A stretch of DNA of 24,010 nt, taken from positions 1 to 24,010 of the forward strand of contig JAKSCY010000559.1 of assembly GCA_022360355.1 (NCBI GenBank), written 5' to 3'. The notes under the pieces are model-generated. The model was not told the origin of the DNA. It made no database searches and worked only from the letters and a program-made list of their open reading frames with translations. The stretch is from Chlorobiales bacterium. GTDB taxonomy: Bacteria; Bacteroidota; Chlorobiia; Chlorobiales; Chlorobiaceae. The translations under genes were made by a program, and so were the position numbers. Positions 14,158 through 24,010 of the stretch are shown piece after piece; the first letter of the stretch is position 1; each line of letters starts with the position of its first letter.

Positions 14158-14745
14158 TCAGAATTCCACCTGGGGGACCTGCTGCGCAGATGCATCACCT
14201 TTGAAATATTCTTTCGGCTTCAAATGCAGAATAATGTCGTTGGTCAGAGAGTTCGGAAACTTCCTTAGCGAATAGTTGAATGTCTCAACCGAGGCGTTAT
14301 AACGCTTACGGGCGACACTTATTCTGTTTTCCGTGCCTTCCAGTTGGTTCTGCAAGTCCCTGAAATTCTGATTTGCCTTCAGCTCCGGGTACCGCTCGAC
14401 AACAACCATGAGACGGGAAAGCATGGATGAGAGTTCTCCCTGTGCGCTCTGAAATTTACTCATCGCGTCAGGATCGCTGAGCATTTCGGGAGTAAGCTGA
14501 ACAGATGAAGCTTTTGAACGCGCCTCTACTACCTTCGTGAGCGTTTCCTGCTCAAAATCTGCAGCACCCTTAACGGTTGAGACGAGGTTCGGCACCAGAT
14601 CGGCCCTTCTCTGAAGCTGCGCCTCAAGGTCTCCCCATGCCTTGTTGACTCCTTCTTCGTTCTTCTGCATGGTATTGTAACCGCAGCCGCTGAACATGGC
14701 TGTCAGAAGAAACAGCGCAAGAACTCTGAAAAATCCGGATTTCAT
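14158..14745 (-). CDS. lemA: LemA family lipoprotein
   Basis: The ATG at 14745 has a strong Shine-Dalgarno, AAGGAG with 7-nt spacing, which decides the start over an in-frame codon at 14799. The 195-residue product begins [21 protein letters not shown], a lipoprotein signal with lipobox F-S-G-C and lipidated Cys21. The LemA helical-bundle core follows: [39 protein letters not shown] (about 22-60). [34 protein letters not shown] comes next (about 121-154), then [10 protein letters not shown] and a short tail. LemA proteins are membrane-anchored coiled-coil bundles of unclear biochemical role, often with TPM proteins. Here the next two genes downstream are TPM proteins, so the set LemA-YgcG-TPM is likely one operon. 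Confidence 0.93.
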   Translation of the reverse strand: MKSGFFRVLALFLLTAMFSGCGYNTMQKNEEGVNKAWGDLEAQLQRRADLVPNLVSTVKGAADFEQETLTKVVEARSKASSVQLTPEMLSDPDAMSKFQSAQGELSSMLSRLMVVVERYPELKANQNFRDLQNQLEGTENRISVARKRYNASVETFNYSLRKFPNSLTNDIILHLKPKEYFKGDASAQQVPQVEF

Positions 14746-14773
14746 GAGTCCGCTCCTTATGTTTGCCAACTCT

Positions 14774-14789
14774 TCAATTGATCGATTGA
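14774..14789. promoter_or_regulatory. Near-palindrome upstream of lemA
   Basis: TCAATTGATCGATTGA is an inverted repeat with one mismatched pair around a central GATC. It lies 29 bp before the lemA start in the spacer between lemA and the divergent barrel gene. It has the size of an operator site, but no regulator is known and chance is possible. Confidence 0.3.
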
Positions 14790-14934
14790 TGAAATACAAA
14801 ATACAGTGAGAAAAAGATAAGGATTTCTTTTAAACCGTAGAAGAACCTCAAAAAAGCCTCCTTACCATTGACCATCTGGTTTTATTACAGGGAATACCAT
14901 ATATTACTTCTTTTATACGCCCAAATTCCTGGAT

Positions 14935-15762
14935 ATGAAATTACGAGTTCTGCTTCTCACAATGAGCCTTTGCGTTTCCGCAACAACTGCACTCGGCAGC
15001 TTCGAGCACCGCGGACCGGACGCGAGAGCGGAGGCCATGGGCGGTGCCGGTGTTGCTCTGGCAAACAACCCGTTCGGCCTGTTCTATAATCCGGCTTCGG
15101 GCAATTTCGGGAACAACCTGTCTGCAGGCATCTCATATGCAGTCCCGTTCGGCAACAATGCACTTGACAGTTTTTATGGGGTAATCGACACAGGCCTCCT
15201 CCCTTTCGACCGGAACGGGAGTGCGGCAATATCCTGTCAGTACTACGGATCATCCCTTTACCGGGAAACAAGCACGTTCTTTACTTACTCGACAAAACTG
15301 GCAGGACCGGTCCACACAGGAATTTCAGCAGGTCTCCTTGAACGGGATGCCGGTGATACCGGATCCGAGTCCGCCCTGGGTATCAACCTTGGAGCGCTTG
15401 CCTTTCTTTCTCCTGACCTGAACCTCGGCGTCGCGTTTTTCAATGTAAACCGCCCGGACACAGGAGACGGAGGAGAAAAAGCCCCTTTTACAACCCTTGC
15501 CGGGACATCGTACAGACCGGTCGACGCCATCGTGCTGGCCGCCGGGGTGGAAAAACAGGAAGACAAGGAGATCAGGCTGCGTTCCGGCGGAGAAGTTCGG
15601 GTAATATCGTCTTTAACCCTGAGGGCCGGGTTTACAACAGCCCCCTCCACGTTTTCCGGGGGCGCCGGGTTCACGTTCAAGAATTTTCAGGCTGACTTCA
15701 GCCTTGTACGACATCCTGAACTGGGAACCGGTTCATGGTACACCGTAAGGGCTTCTTTTTGA
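14935..15762 (+). CDS. Outer-membrane beta-barrel-type protein (PorV/PorQ-like N-terminus), function unknown
   Basis: A 275-residue exported protein. The signal peptide is clear (MKLRVLLLTMSLCVSATTALG). Next comes ARAEAMGGAGVALANNPFGLFYNPA (about 31-55), the wording found at the start of many barrel proteins related to FadL and PorV/PorQ of Bacteroidetes and Chlorobi. The rest consists of short alternating polar-hydrophobic strands with Gly-rich turns (for example GTSYRPVDAIVLAAGVEK and LTLRAGFTTAPSTFSGGAGFTF). The chain ends in WYTVRASF with a C-terminal Phe, as in outer-membrane barrels. The length implies about 10-12 strands, smaller than a full FadL. GGAT directly before the ATG is a weak ribosome site. 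It stands alone, divergent from lemA and convergent with rel. Confidence 0.8.
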   Translation: MKLRVLLLTMSLCVSATTALGSFEHRGPDARAEAMGGAGVALANNPFGLFYNPASGNFGNNLSAGISYAVPFGNNALDSFYGVIDTGLLPFDRNGSAAISCQYYGSSLYRETSTFFTYSTKLAGPVHTGISAGLLERDAGDTGSESALGINLGALAFLSPDLNLGVAFFNVNRPDTGDGGEKAPFTTLAGTSYRPVDAIVLAAGVEKQEDKEIRLRSGGEVRVISSLTLRAGFTTAPSTFSGGAGFTFKNFQADFSLVRHPELGTGSWYTVRASF

Positions 15763-15818
15763 ACTGAGGGCGCTTCGACAGAACAATAAACCGGCACTCG
15801 GGATTACAAAGAGATCGA

Positions 15819-18014
15819 TCAGTTTGTGAGACGTTCAACGGAAAAAACCCCCTGTACTTTTCTGATCTTATCCATAAGCGACTGAAGACGGGCTATATTG
15901 CGGACATAGATCATTACCGTCCCGAGAAACATGCCGTCCCTGGCATGGAGCGAGATGCTGCGGATATTGGTATCCGACTTGGAAAGAACACCGGTTATCT
16001 GGTTTGTGATGCCGATCCGGTCCTCTCCGACAACCTTTACACCTGCAAGAAATTCAGTTTCAACCTTTCTGTTCCAGGAAACGCTGACGACGCGCTCACT
16101 TTTCAGAAGGCTCTCGTTGCTGACATTCACACAGTTTTTTCGATGAATCTTCACCAGCCCCTCCTTGGTAACAAATCCGATGATATCATCACCGGGAACA
16201 GGCTTGCAGCATTTAGCGTACGAGTACGCTATGTTGGGCAGGCCCTCTATAACCACCTCGTCCTTGCCGATACGTTCCCCATCCCTCCCCTTTCTGGCCT
16301 GCTCTGCGAAGTTATCGTATCCCAGTTCTTCGGGTTCGGTTTTTTCAGCCGGGAATGGAGGGTATTCCTGGTCTGAAAGACTCTTGATCACCTTTTCACC
16401 GTCGATCTGCTGGTTTGCCAGCGCGCTGAAAAAGTCGGCCGGAGTTTTGATACCATATTTCCGGACCTGCTTGATGATATCATTTTCCGTAAGCAGCTTC
16501 TTTGTTCCGGAAAGCATCTTATCCCACATGTTGCGGCCTTTTTCGATCTGGCGACGACGTTCCTCGTTGATCGCCGACCGTATCTTCATGCGGGCCCGGT
16601 GAGTCACCACAGATTTCAGCCAGTCAGCCTTGGGCTTCTGACTTTTCGAAGTAATGACCTCAACCCTGTCACCGGACTTGAGTTCCGAGTTGAGACGAAC
16701 AATCTTTCCGTTCACTTTGGCCCCGATACATCCGTTACCTATCTCTGTGTGAATTGCATAGGCAAAATCAATAGGCGTCGCGCCCGCTGGCAGGGTTTTC
16801 ATATCCCCTTTCGGTGTGAAAATATAGATTTCGTCATGATAGAGATTCAGCTTGAATCCTTCCATAAAGGACGCAGCTGAATCCGCATCCTTGATAAGAT
16901 CGCGAGCCCATTTCAGGAAAGTATCTATGGTTGCATCGTCCTTTGAGACTTTCTCCTTGTAACGCCAGTGGGCAGCGACACCAAACTCGGCGAATTCATG
17001 CATCCTGTTTGTTCTTATCTGCACCTCGACAACCCTTCCTTTCGGGCCCAGAATCGCAGAGTGGAGAGACTGATAGCCGTTGTGCTTGGGGATGGAAACG
17101 TAGTCCTTGAAATGCTGGGGTAGCGGAGGATACTTCTGTGTAATGTAACCATATGCTGCGAAACAGTCGGAAATCCTTTCGGTGTAAATGACTATTCTGA
17201 TACCGTAAAGATCATGTATATCCTCAAACCGCTTGTTTTTGTAACGCATCTTGTTGTAGATGGAGAACAAGTGCTTGGCCCTCCCCTGAACCTCGACCTT
17301 GAACCCCTGCTTTTCAAGGTCCTCCTTGATCGGCACAATCATTTTATCGAGATATGCTATACGCTCTCCCCTGCTGAGGCGAACTTTCTGTTGAATCACC
17401 TCGAACATCTCGGGGTCGATGTACTTGAAGGCAAGGTTCTCAAGCTCGATCTTCATTTTACCAAGGCCGAAACGGTGGGCAAGGGGCGCATAAATATCTC
17501 TCGTCTCGAGTGCAATTTTCAGACGGCGATGCTCCGGCAAGGCACCAAGGGTTCTCATGTTGTGCAGGCGGTCACAGAACTTTATAAGAATAACCCGCAC
17601 ATCCTTCACTACGGAGAGCAGCATCTTGCGGAAACCCTCAGCCTGGGTAACCTCCCTGTTGATCATGATCCCGGATATCTTTGTCAGCCCCTCAACGATA
17701 TCGGCCACTTCACTGCCCAGTTCGGCAGCAAGATCTTCATAGGTGTATTCGCTGTCTTCGATAACATCATGCAACAGAGCGGCAGCAATCGAAACACCAT
17801 CCAGCGGAAGCTCGGTAAGCAGTATCCTGGCAACCTCAACAGGATGGTAGAAGAAAGGTTCTCCTGATGCACGTTTTTCACCCTCGTGCGCCCGGTAGCA
17901 CATAAAAAATGCTCTCTGAATGAGCGATTCATCAACATTCCTGAGATTCTGGCGGGCAAGCCGTAAAATCTCCTGCATTTTCTCATACTGTGCTTTTTCA
18001 ATCTGGGCTAACAT
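15819..18014 (-). CDS. rel: Bifunctional (p)ppGpp synthetase/hydrolase (RelA/SpoT homolog)
   Basis: Makes and degrades the alarmone (p)ppGpp that controls the stringent response. In the 731 residues, the HD hydrolase domain (about 35-200) keeps LLHDVIEDSEYT at 81-91 with His-Asp 82-83 and Glu-Asp 86-87, and CDRLHNMRT at 147-155. The synthetase domain (about 240-350) keeps LFSIYNKM, RFEDIHDLYGIRIV and DYVSIPKHNGYQSLHSAI at 304-321. A TGS domain follows (IYIFTPKGDMKTLPAGATPIDFAYAIHTEIG, about 397-427). A Cys-Cys zinc-finger region is at about 601-604, and a C-terminal ACT domain ends the chain (about 655-730). Both active sites look intact, so the protein should be bifunctional. An AGG sits 5 nt before the ATG. 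It is the only such gene visible. Confidence 0.95.
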   Translation of the reverse strand: MLAQIEKAQYEKMQEILRLARQNLRNVDESLIQRAFFMCYRAHEGEKRASGEPFFYHPVEVARILLTELPLDGVSIAAALLHDVIEDSEYTYEDLAAELGSEVADIVEGLTKISGIMINREVTQAEGFRKMLLSVVKDVRVILIKFCDRLHNMRTLGALPEHRRLKIALETRDIYAPLAHRFGLGKMKIELENLAFKYIDPEMFEVIQQKVRLSRGERIAYLDKMIVPIKEDLEKQGFKVEVQGRAKHLFSIYNKMRYKNKRFEDIHDLYGIRIVIYTERISDCFAAYGYITQKYPPLPQHFKDYVSIPKHNGYQSLHSAILGPKGRVVEVQIRTNRMHEFAEFGVAAHWRYKEKVSKDDATIDTFLKWARDLIKDADSAASFMEGFKLNLYHDEIYIFTPKGDMKTLPAGATPIDFAYAIHTEIGNGCIGAKVNGKIVRLNSELKSGDRVEVITSKSQKPKADWLKSVVTHRARMKIRSAINEERRRQIEKGRNMWDKMLSGTKKLLTENDIIKQVRKYGIKTPADFFSALANQQIDGEKVIKSLSDQEYPPFPAEKTEPEELGYDNFAEQARKGRDGERIGKDEVVIEGLPNIAYSYAKCCKPVPGDDIIGFVTKEGLVKIHRKNCVNVSNESLLKSERVVSVSWNRKVETEFLAGVKVVGEDRIGITNQITGVLSKSDTNIRSISLHARDGMFLGTVMIYVRNIARLQSLMDKIRKVQGVFSVERLTN

Positions 18015-18222
18015 ATACCTGCAGTAATCAAATTATTTCCTGAAATGCTTGTTTGTTTAGTAGCCTTAGTAGCCTGCTGTAGTAACAAGTAACGCGTGGC
18101 GACCAACAAGTCAAAATTCAAAAGTAAAAAATCAACAAAATATCGAACGCTTGCTTATCCTGATCTTCCTCCCTTTCAACGATTCAGCAACTTCACAGTT
18201 CAACAGGGCTTGGCACGCCGTT
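18015..18222 (-). promoter_or_regulatory. rel leader and uvrB downstream region
   Basis: This 208-nt spacer lies between the uvrB stop and the rel start on the same strand. It contains the 23-nt AT-rich repeat (18108-18130) and a perfect 9-bp tandem duplication TAGTAGCCT (18058-18075). TTGACT followed at 17 nt by TACTTG is only a poor promoter match. No gene or terminator is evident. Confidence 0.35.
18108..18130 (-). repeat. AT-rich 23-nt repeat, copy upstream of rel
   Basis: Exact match, in reverse orientation, to 3748-3770 upstream of der. It ends about 93 nt before the rel ATG. The shared part stops at both ends in unrelated flanks, so this is not a longer duplication. Confidence 0.6.
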
Positions 18223-20277
18223 TCACTGATTTTTATCCGTCGCCGCCTGCTCCAGTTTTGCAATTTCATCACGAAGGTAGGCTGCCTTTTCATATTCCAT
18301 GCTTTCGGCAGCTTCCTGCATTTCCAGTTTCAAATTTTCCGCCATTGCATAAAGGTCCTCCGTACCCAAAGAACCGATGAGATCTTCGATCACTCTCCGG
18401 GACCGCTGCTCCAGCCCCAAACGCCTTCTCCTGAATCGTTCCTCCGCATCGGCCACCCCGGTGGTATCAAGTACCTGGCCCACCGATTTAACGATAGATG
18501 CGGGAATGATCCCGTGCTCTTCGTTGAACCTCTGTTGAACCCCCCTGCGCCTTTCGGTCTCCTCGATGACTGAACGCATTGACTCAGTAATCCTGTCGGC
18601 ATAAAAAATCACCCGTCCCTCAACATTGCGGGCAGCCCTGCCGGCTATCTGCATCAGGGATTTACTGTCCCTGAGAAACCCTTCCTTGTCGGCATCGAGG
18701 ATAGCCACAAGCGAAACCTCGGGAAGATCCAGTCCTTCGCGTAAAAGGTTGACGCCGACAAGAACGTCAACATCACCCGTCCGCAGTTCCCTGAGAATCT
18801 GCATCCTTTCAAGACTTTTTATCTCTGAATGAAGGTACCGGGCTCTCAACCCTGTTTTTCTCAGGTAATCATGAAGATCCTCACTCATGCGCTTGGTCAG
18901 TGTCATAACCAAGCTTTTGAAACCGTTTGCCGTATGTTGCCGGATCTCTTCGAGAAGATCATCAATCTGCCCGTTGACAGGGCGAACGGTGATTTTCGGA
19001 TCAAGCAGACCTGTCGGCCTCACCAGCTGTTCGACTACAGCTCCTCCCGTACGCCGGAGTTCGTACTCTCCCGGAGTGGCGCTGACACTGATCAACTGCG
19101 GTACCATTGCCTCAAACTCCTCAAACCGCAATGGACGGTTATCAAGTGCCGAAGGAAGCCTGAACCCGTATTCGACAAGAACGGTCTTTCTGGAACGATC
19201 CCCGGCATACATACCACGAACCTGGGGAAAAGTGACATGCGACTCGTCGACAATCACAAGATAATCTTCAGGAAAATAATCCAGCAGACAATAAGGCTTC
19301 TCTCCTGTTTCCCTCCCTGAAAGATGGCGCGAATAATTTTCAATTCCTGAACAGTACCCAAGCTCTTTCATCATTTCGAGGTCGTAACGGGTTCTCTCCT
19401 CAAGCCTTCTGGCCTCGACAAGCTTGTCTTCGGCACGAAGCACGTTCAAACGCTCTGCCAACTCGTTCTCTATTGCCAGCATGGCTTTCTGCAGTTTTTC
19501 CTTCTCAGCCACAAATTGCCGTGCCGGGTAGACAAAGGCATAGTCCTGATCGCCAAGAATCTCACCACTTTCATGATCGAAAAGTTGCAGACGTTCGATT
19601 TCATTGCCGAAAAACTCCACCCGCAACGCTGTCTCCTCGTGCATCGGCACAAGGTCGATAACGTCACCCCGCACTCTGAACTTACCGGCTGCAAGGTCTC
19701 TGTCGTCACGCACAAAGTGAAGCGAAATCAGGTCCTGGAGAAACTCATCTCTGTCTCTCTCCATGTTCACACGAAGCTCGACAATCTGTGCCTTCCAGTC
19801 TTCAGGTGCTCCGAGACCGTAAATGCAGCTTACCGAACTGACAACAACGACATCTTTACGGCCACTGAGCAGCGCACTGGTAGCCTTGAGCCTGAGCCTC
19901 TCAATCTCATCGTTAATCCGAAGGTCCTTGGCGATGTACTTATCCATCGTGGGGATATAAGCTTCCGGCTGATAAAAATCATAATAACTGATAAAATATT
20001 CCACAGCATTATGCGGAAAAAACTGCCGGAGTTCTCCGTAAAGCTGCGCGGCGAGAGTCTTGTTATGGCTGATAACAAGCACCGGCTTGTTCACCGCGGC
20101 GATAACATTAGCCATAGTAAATGTCTTTCCCGAACCGGTCACACCAAGCAGTACCTGGAAGGCTTCGCCGCGCAACACTCCCCGAGCCAGCGACTGAATA
20201 GCTTCCGGTTGATCACCTTTGGGCTCAAAGCTGCTCTCAATGCGGTACGCATTCTTGCCGTTTTTTTCCATTTCCAT
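18223..20277 (-). CDS. uvrB: UvrABC system protein B (excinuclease subunit)
   Basis: Damage-verifying DNA helicase-like subunit of nucleotide excision repair; it is loaded by UvrA and recruits UvrC. From the ATG at 20277 the product is 684 residues. An AAGGAA sits 7 nt before that ATG, so a start at 20322 is less likely. Key motifs are Walker A GVTGSGKT at 45-52 and the beta-hairpin region [12 protein letters not shown] at 98-109, which inserts between DNA strands. Walker B with DESH is at 344-347. Helicase motif VI is visible ([12 protein letters not shown]). The C-terminal UVR domain ([25 protein letters not shown]) contacts UvrC. Length and motifs are normal. It is divergent from the M16 protease gene and upstream of rel. 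Confidence 0.97.
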   Translation of the reverse strand: MEMEKNGKNAYRIESSFEPKGDQPEAIQSLARGVLRGEAFQVLLGVTGSGKTFTMANVIAAVNKPVLVISHNKTLAAQLYGELRQFFPHNAVEYFISYYDFYQPEAYIPTMDKYIAKDLRINDEIERLRLKATSALLSGRKDVVVVSSVSCIYGLGAPEDWKAQIVELRVNMERDRDEFLQDLISLHFVRDDRDLAAGKFRVRGDVIDLVPMHEETALRVEFFGNEIERLQLFDHESGEILGDQDYAFVYPARQFVAEKEKLQKAMLAIENELAERLNVLRAEDKLVEARRLEERTRYDLEMMKELGYCSGIENYSRHLSGRETGEKPYCLLDYFPEDYLVIVDESHVTFPQVRGMYAGDRSRKTVLVEYGFRLPSALDNRPLRFEEFEAMVPQLISVSATPGEYELRRTGGAVVEQLVRPTGLLDPKITVRPVNGQIDDLLEEIRQHTANGFKSLVMTLTKRMSEDLHDYLRKTGLRARYLHSEIKSLERMQILRELRTGDVDVLVGVNLLREGLDLPEVSLVAILDADKEGFLRDSKSLMQIAGRAARNVEGRVIFYADRITESMRSVIEETERRRGVQQRFNEEHGIIPASIVKSVGQVLDTTGVADAEERFRRRRLGLEQRSRRVIEDLIGSLGTEDLYAMAENLKLEMQEAAESMEYEKAAYLRDEIAKLEQAATDKNQ

Positions 20278-20372
20278 GACGTATTCCTTTACATTCCCCG
20301 ACCACTTTGAGTGACAGACCAACTATTTAAAACTATTTATAAAATTTGTTAGTTCTTTCTCAGGATTGTACC

Positions 20373-23300
20373 ATGAAGGTTCTTTATTTACGTACGGCAA
20401 CATTCGAAACAGTCAATTCACGCATGCGTTTGTCTCTTTCAGGCATCACATACTCCCCGTTTTTTTTTCGCCTGGCCACCATATTTGCAACCGCTATTGC
20501 TTTAATTCATTTACTATCATGCACCGCTATGCGTTCTGAACACCAGTATTCTTACATTTCCCTGCCCGATGATCCGCTGCATACGAGAATCTACACTCTG
20601 AAAAACGGCCTGACCGTTTACATGAGTCCGCAAAAGGATGAGCCGAGAATCTATACGTCAATCGCCGTCAGGGCTGGAAGCAAAAACGATCCCGCGGAAA
20701 CAACCGGGCTCGCTCACTACCTTGAACATATGCTGTTCAAGGGAACGGACTCAATCGGTGCCCTCGACTATGAAAAGGAAAAAGTCGAGCTGCAGAAAAT
20801 CATCGACCTTTATGAAGAGTACCGCTCAACAGACGACCCGGACAGAAGAGCGGATATTTACCGTCAAATAGACAGCACGTCCAACTTTGCCGCGGAATTC
20901 ACTATACCCAACGAGTACGACAAGCTGCTCAGCTCGATCGGAGCAAGAGGAACAAACGCCTATACCTGGGTTGAACAGACTGTTTACCTCAATGACATTC
21001 CGTCAAACCAGCTGGAAAAATGGCTTTCTATAGAAGCCGAGAGGTTCCGCAGCCCGGTAATGCGGCTTTTCCATACCGAGCTTGAAACCGTCTATGAAGA
21101 AAAGAACATGACGATGGACAGTGACAGCCGGAAAATCTGGGAAAACCTGTATGCCGGTCTTTTCAGAAAACACACCTACGGCACACAGACAACCATCGGT
21201 GAGGCCGAACACCTGAAAAACCCCTCGATCAAAAATGTCATCGAATACTACCGCACATGGTATGTACCAAACAACATGGCTATCTGCATGGCCGGTGACT
21301 TCGACCCGGACGAAGCCATCAGACTGATCGATGAAAAGTTTTCGAACCTGAAACCGGGACAGGTACCGGAATTTTTCCCTCCGGAGGAAGAGCCGATCAC
21401 GAAACCGGTCATCACCCGGGTCAAAGGGCCGGAAGCTGAAGAACTTGTCATAGGTTACAGGTTCAGCGGCTCAGGGTCAAGGGAGATGGATATCCTGACG
21501 CTTGTCGATAAAATACTCTATAATCAAACTGCCGGACTTATCGATCTCAACCTCAATCAGGAACAGAAAGTGCTCGACGCGGGCTCGATGGTAGTCGAAA
21601 TGAAGGATTATGCAACCCATATCCTGAGTGCCAAACCTCGTGAAGGGCAAAGCCTTGACGAAATCAGGGAACTGTTGCTTGAGCAGATCGAAAAAGTCAG
21701 GGAAGGAGACTTTCCCGACTGGCTGCTCGAAGCGATCATCAACGATCTCAAGCTCGAAGAGCTCAAAACCCATGAAACAAACAGGGGACGATCAGAAACA
21801 TTTGTCGACGCATTCGTGCTTGGCCTCGACTGGAACGATGTAACCGGCAGAATCGACAGGTTAAGCCGCATCACGAAAAAGGATATCACAGCTTTTGCGC
21901 AGGAACATTACAGTGATAATTATGTTGCGGTGTACAAGGAGCACGGCAAGGATGCCGAATCACCCAAAATCCAGAAGCCGCCGATAACCCCTCTCAAGGT
22001 CAACCGCGACAGAACGTCAACATTTGCTGAAAACATACTCTTACGTAAAACCGAGGAAATTGATCCGGTCTTCCTTGATTTCGAACGTGACATTCAATCA
22101 CTTGACATTACCCCCGAGGTACCGCTTTTCGCGGTAAAAAATACCGAGAATGCCCTTTTCTCTCTCTACTACGTGTTCGATACCGGAAACAACCATTCCA
22201 AAACAATCGACCTTGCACTTGACTACCTGAGCTATCTGGGAACCTCAAAACTGACACCTGCAGAATTCAGCCAGGAGATGTACAAAATCGGGGCAAGCTT
22301 CTCGGCATACACCGCAGATGATCACCTTTATTTGAAACTTTCCGGCCTTCAGGAAAACTTTGATGCTGCACTTGCGATGCTTGAAGAGCTGCTGACCAAC
22401 GCACACCCCAACACGGAAGTTCTTGAAAAACTCAAGGCCGGGGTCCTGAAAGAACGTGCAGATGACAAGCTTTCCAAGAAAAAAATTCTTTTCGAGGCCA
22501 TGTATAATTACGGGCGGTACGGCGCATCGTCACCATTCACGAATGTGCCTGACAATGAAGAGCTCAAAACGATTACAGCCGAAGATCTGCTGGCGGAGAT
22601 CGATACCCTCATGCATTATCCCCACAGGGTCTTATACTACGGACCTGCCGAACCGGACAGCCTTTCTTCGAAACTGCGTGAGTTGGGACACCTGAAACAC
22701 GAACTTGTACCGGTTCCCGATGCCGAGCCTTTCACCGAGATTGAGCAGAAAGAAAACCGTGTCTATGTCGTTGATTACGACATGACACAGGCAGAAATCC
22801 TCATGCTGTCCAGAGACAGACTTTATGATGCCGACCAGGTTCCGCTCATCACTCTCTTCAATGAGTATTACGGCGGCGGGATGTCATCTGTTGTTTTTCA
22901 GGAACTCCGTGAAGCCAAGGCGCTTGCCTATTCGGTGTTCTCGATATACCGCATCCCCAAGGATAAAGATGAGCATCACTACATTTTCAGCTATATAGGA
23001 ACCCAGGCGGACAAGCTTCCGGAAGCACTCTCGGGGATTACAGAACTGTTTAAAGATCTTCCCGAGTCACCCGAGCTCTTCACTACGGCAAAAAAGGGCA
23101 TACGCAGAAAAATCCGTACCGAACGCATTAACAAAGCTAAAATACTTTTTACCAGAGAGGAGACGGAAAAACTCGGTTTGGACCATGATGTTCGCAGGGA
23201 TATCTTTGAAAAAGTCCATGAATTCGATTTTGACGACATTGCCGCGTTCCACCGGCAGAGGTTTGCAGACAAAAAGTACACACTGCTTGTGCTGGGCAAT

Positions 23301-23381
23301 AAAGAAAATCTCGACATGGAAACTTTGGGCCGGTTTGGTAAAATTATCCCTCTGAGTCTCGAGGAGATTTTCGGTTACTGA
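20373..23381 (+). CDS. M16 family zinc protease, predicted lipoprotein
   Basis: Large M16-family (pitrilysin/insulinase-like) peptidase of 1002 residues from the ATG at 20373, which has AGGA 7 nt upstream. An ATG at 20424 would give a shorter, more usual signal. A hydrophobic stretch runs into LLSC, a lipobox, so the protein is probably a membrane lipoprotein. The first catalytic unit keeps the inverted zinc motif HYLEH (His115, Glu118, His119) and a downstream VYEEKNM with the third ligand Glu. [15 protein letters not shown] and [10 protein letters not shown] are also M16-like. The second half is a catalytically inactive M16 unit with a typical [16 protein letters not shown] segment. Such proteins degrade peptides in the periplasm. 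The gene lies 65 nt before an SPFH-protein gene on the same strand. Confidence 0.92.
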   Translation: MKVLYLRTATFETVNSRMRLSLSGITYSPFFFRLATIFATAIALIHLLSCTAMRSEHQYSYISLPDDPLHTRIYTLKNGLTVYMSPQKDEPRIYTSIAVRAGSKNDPAETTGLAHYLEHMLFKGTDSIGALDYEKEKVELQKIIDLYEEYRSTDDPDRRADIYRQIDSTSNFAAEFTIPNEYDKLLSSIGARGTNAYTWVEQTVYLNDIPSNQLEKWLSIEAERFRSPVMRLFHTELETVYEEKNMTMDSDSRKIWENLYAGLFRKHTYGTQTTIGEAEHLKNPSIKNVIEYYRTWYVPNNMAICMAGDFDPDEAIRLIDEKFSNLKPGQVPEFFPPEEEPITKPVITRVKGPEAEELVIGYRFSGSGSREMDILTLVDKILYNQTAGLIDLNLNQEQKVLDAGSMVVEMKDYATHILSAKPREGQSLDEIRELLLEQIEKVREGDFPDWLLEAIINDLKLEELKTHETNRGRSETFVDAFVLGLDWNDVTGRIDRLSRITKKDITAFAQEHYSDNYVAVYKEHGKDAESPKIQKPPITPLKVNRDRTSTFAENILLRKTEEIDPVFLDFERDIQSLDITPEVPLFAVKNTENALFSLYYVFDTGNNHSKTIDLALDYLSYLGTSKLTPAEFSQEMYKIGASFSAYTADDHLYLKLSGLQENFDAALAMLEELLTNAHPNTEVLEKLKAGVLKERADDKLSKKKILFEAMYNYGRYGASSPFTNVPDNEELKTITAEDLLAEIDTLMHYPHRVLYYGPAEPDSLSSKLRELGHLKHELVPVPDAEPFTEIEQKENRVYVVDYDMTQAEILMLSRDRLYDADQVPLITLFNEYYGGGMSSVVFQELREAKALAYSVFSIYRIPKDKDEHHYIFSYIGTQADKLPEALSGITELFKDLPESPELFTTAKKGIRRKIRTERINKAKILFTREETEKLGLDHDVRRDIFEKVHEFDFDDIAAFHRQRFADKKYTLLVLGNKENLDMETLGRFGKIIPLSLEEIFGY

Positions 23382-23446
23382 TAGCAAAAAAATATTACCT
23401 TGAAGCATTCCATAGCTCAAAAAAACAAATAAATCACCTGCCAACT

Positions 23447-24010
23447 ATGACTTCACTATTATTTCTCGGGGTTGTCCTCTTATTTATAGGTATCACTGCC
23501 CGCTCCCTCAATCCATCCCTGCTGCGATTTTCAGGGTTGTTTAAAATAGGAGGCATTTTCGCCATAATACTGGGACTTCTTACTGCAAGCATACGAATTG
23601 TCGAACCCGGAAAGGTCGGCGTTAAAGTTCTGTTCGGTAAAGTTCAGCAGGAAGTGCTCACGAGCGGACTCAATATCATCAACCCGCTCGTAAAAGTTGA
23701 ATTTTTTGATATAACGACCCAGACCTATACCATGTCCGGTACCGAAACCGAGCTCTCTCAATTGAGCGACGCACCGATCAGGGTGTTGAGTGCCGATGGA
23801 CTCGAGGTTACCATCGACATGACCGTCCTTTACCGCATCAACCCTACTCAGGCACCTGAAATACGACGCGAGATCGGCCCCGGCCTTTCATATATCGACA
23901 AAATCGTTCGTCCGACAGCCAGAACACGCATCAGGGACAATGCTGTCATATACAACGCTGTAGACCTTTACTCAAAGAAACGTGAAGAATTTCAGACAAA
24001 GATCTTTGCA
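23447..24010 (+). CDS. SPFH/prohibitin-like membrane protein, 3' end cut by window
   Basis: The frame runs from the ATG at 23447 to the window end, 188 codons, with no stop. The product begins with two hydrophobic segments (about 3-17 and 33-47) separated by a short basic stretch. A prohibitin-type SPFH domain follows: RIVEPGKVGVKVLFGKVQQEVLTSGLNIINPLVKVEFFDITTQTYTM, then DGLEVTIDMTVLYRINP, and IVRPTARTRIRDNAVIYNAVDLYSKKREEFQ. SPFH proteins form large rings in membrane microdomains and often regulate proteases such as FtsH. No Shine-Dalgarno is seen. Being just downstream of a membrane protease gene is suggestive but may be chance. Confidence 0.88.
   Translation, partial: MTSLLFLGVVLLFIGITARSLNPSLLRFSGLFKIGGIFAIILGLLTASIRIVEPGKVGVKVLFGKVQQEVLTSGLNIINPLVKVEFFDITTQTYTMSGTETELSQLSDAPIRVLSADGLEVTIDMTVLYRINPTQAPEIRREIGPGLSYIDKIVRPTARTRIRDNAVIYNAVDLYSKKREEFQTKIFA

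Noticed and set aside
17214..17867. Open frame of 217 codons on the plus strand inside rel
   Set aside because: Antisense to the conserved HD and synthetase domains; no start signal or family resemblance.
18058..18075. Tandem 9-bp duplication TAGTAGCCT
   Set aside because: Two copies only, in non-coding spacer; ordinary slippage product.
19516..20310. Long open frame (264 codons) on the plus strand inside uvrB
   Set aside because: Antisense shadow of uvrB, whose reading is certain from its motifs.

Overview
The window is a compact, roughly 50% GC bacterial chromosome segment dominated by housekeeping genes. Gene content and order (rplM-rpsI-rpsB-tsf-pyrH, then der, mrp, a NifU-type protein, ftsK, gcvT, rel, uvrB), the wording of several proteins and the frequent lack of a clear Shine-Dalgarno sequence fit a green sulfur bacterium (Chlorobi, Chlorobium/Prosthecochloris-like). 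This is inference from remembered protein similarity, because no search was run. I see no tRNA, rRNA, CRISPR array, insertion sequence or prophage.

Region 1 (1-3660, minus strand) is a translation operon read rplM, rpsI, rpsB, tsf, pyrH. A consensus -10 box precedes rplM, a strong intrinsic terminator lies between tsf and pyrH, and an unusual 120-bp imperfect palindrome sits between rplM and rpsI. pyrH is cut by the window start.

Region 2 (3700-6600) holds der and mrp on the plus strand, then a convergent nfu-type Fe-S scaffold gene, with a two-way terminator between mrp and nfu. Region 3 (6700-10110, minus) holds ftsK and gcvT. A 419-bp stretch without a convincing gene follows (10111-10529); it has long-range base-pairing potential.

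Region 4 (10530-14745, minus) is the least ordinary part and mostly encodes cell-envelope proteins. It holds lemA, two TPM-domain membrane proteins and a 55-residue cysteine-rich protein. After these come a TPR lipoprotein, a pyruvoyl-dependent arginine decarboxylase of the chlamydial AaxB type that carries an apparent signal peptide, and a membrane-anchored CARDB-like protein. A periplasmic self-processing arginine decarboxylase is the most interesting candidate here.

Region 5 (14935-24010) holds a small outer-membrane barrel-type protein (+), the bifunctional (p)ppGpp enzyme rel (-), uvrB (-), a large M16 zinc protease lipoprotein (+) and the start of an SPFH/prohibitin-like membrane protein (+) that runs off the window end. 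A 23-nt AT-rich sequence is shared, in opposite orientation, by the upstream regions of der and rel.
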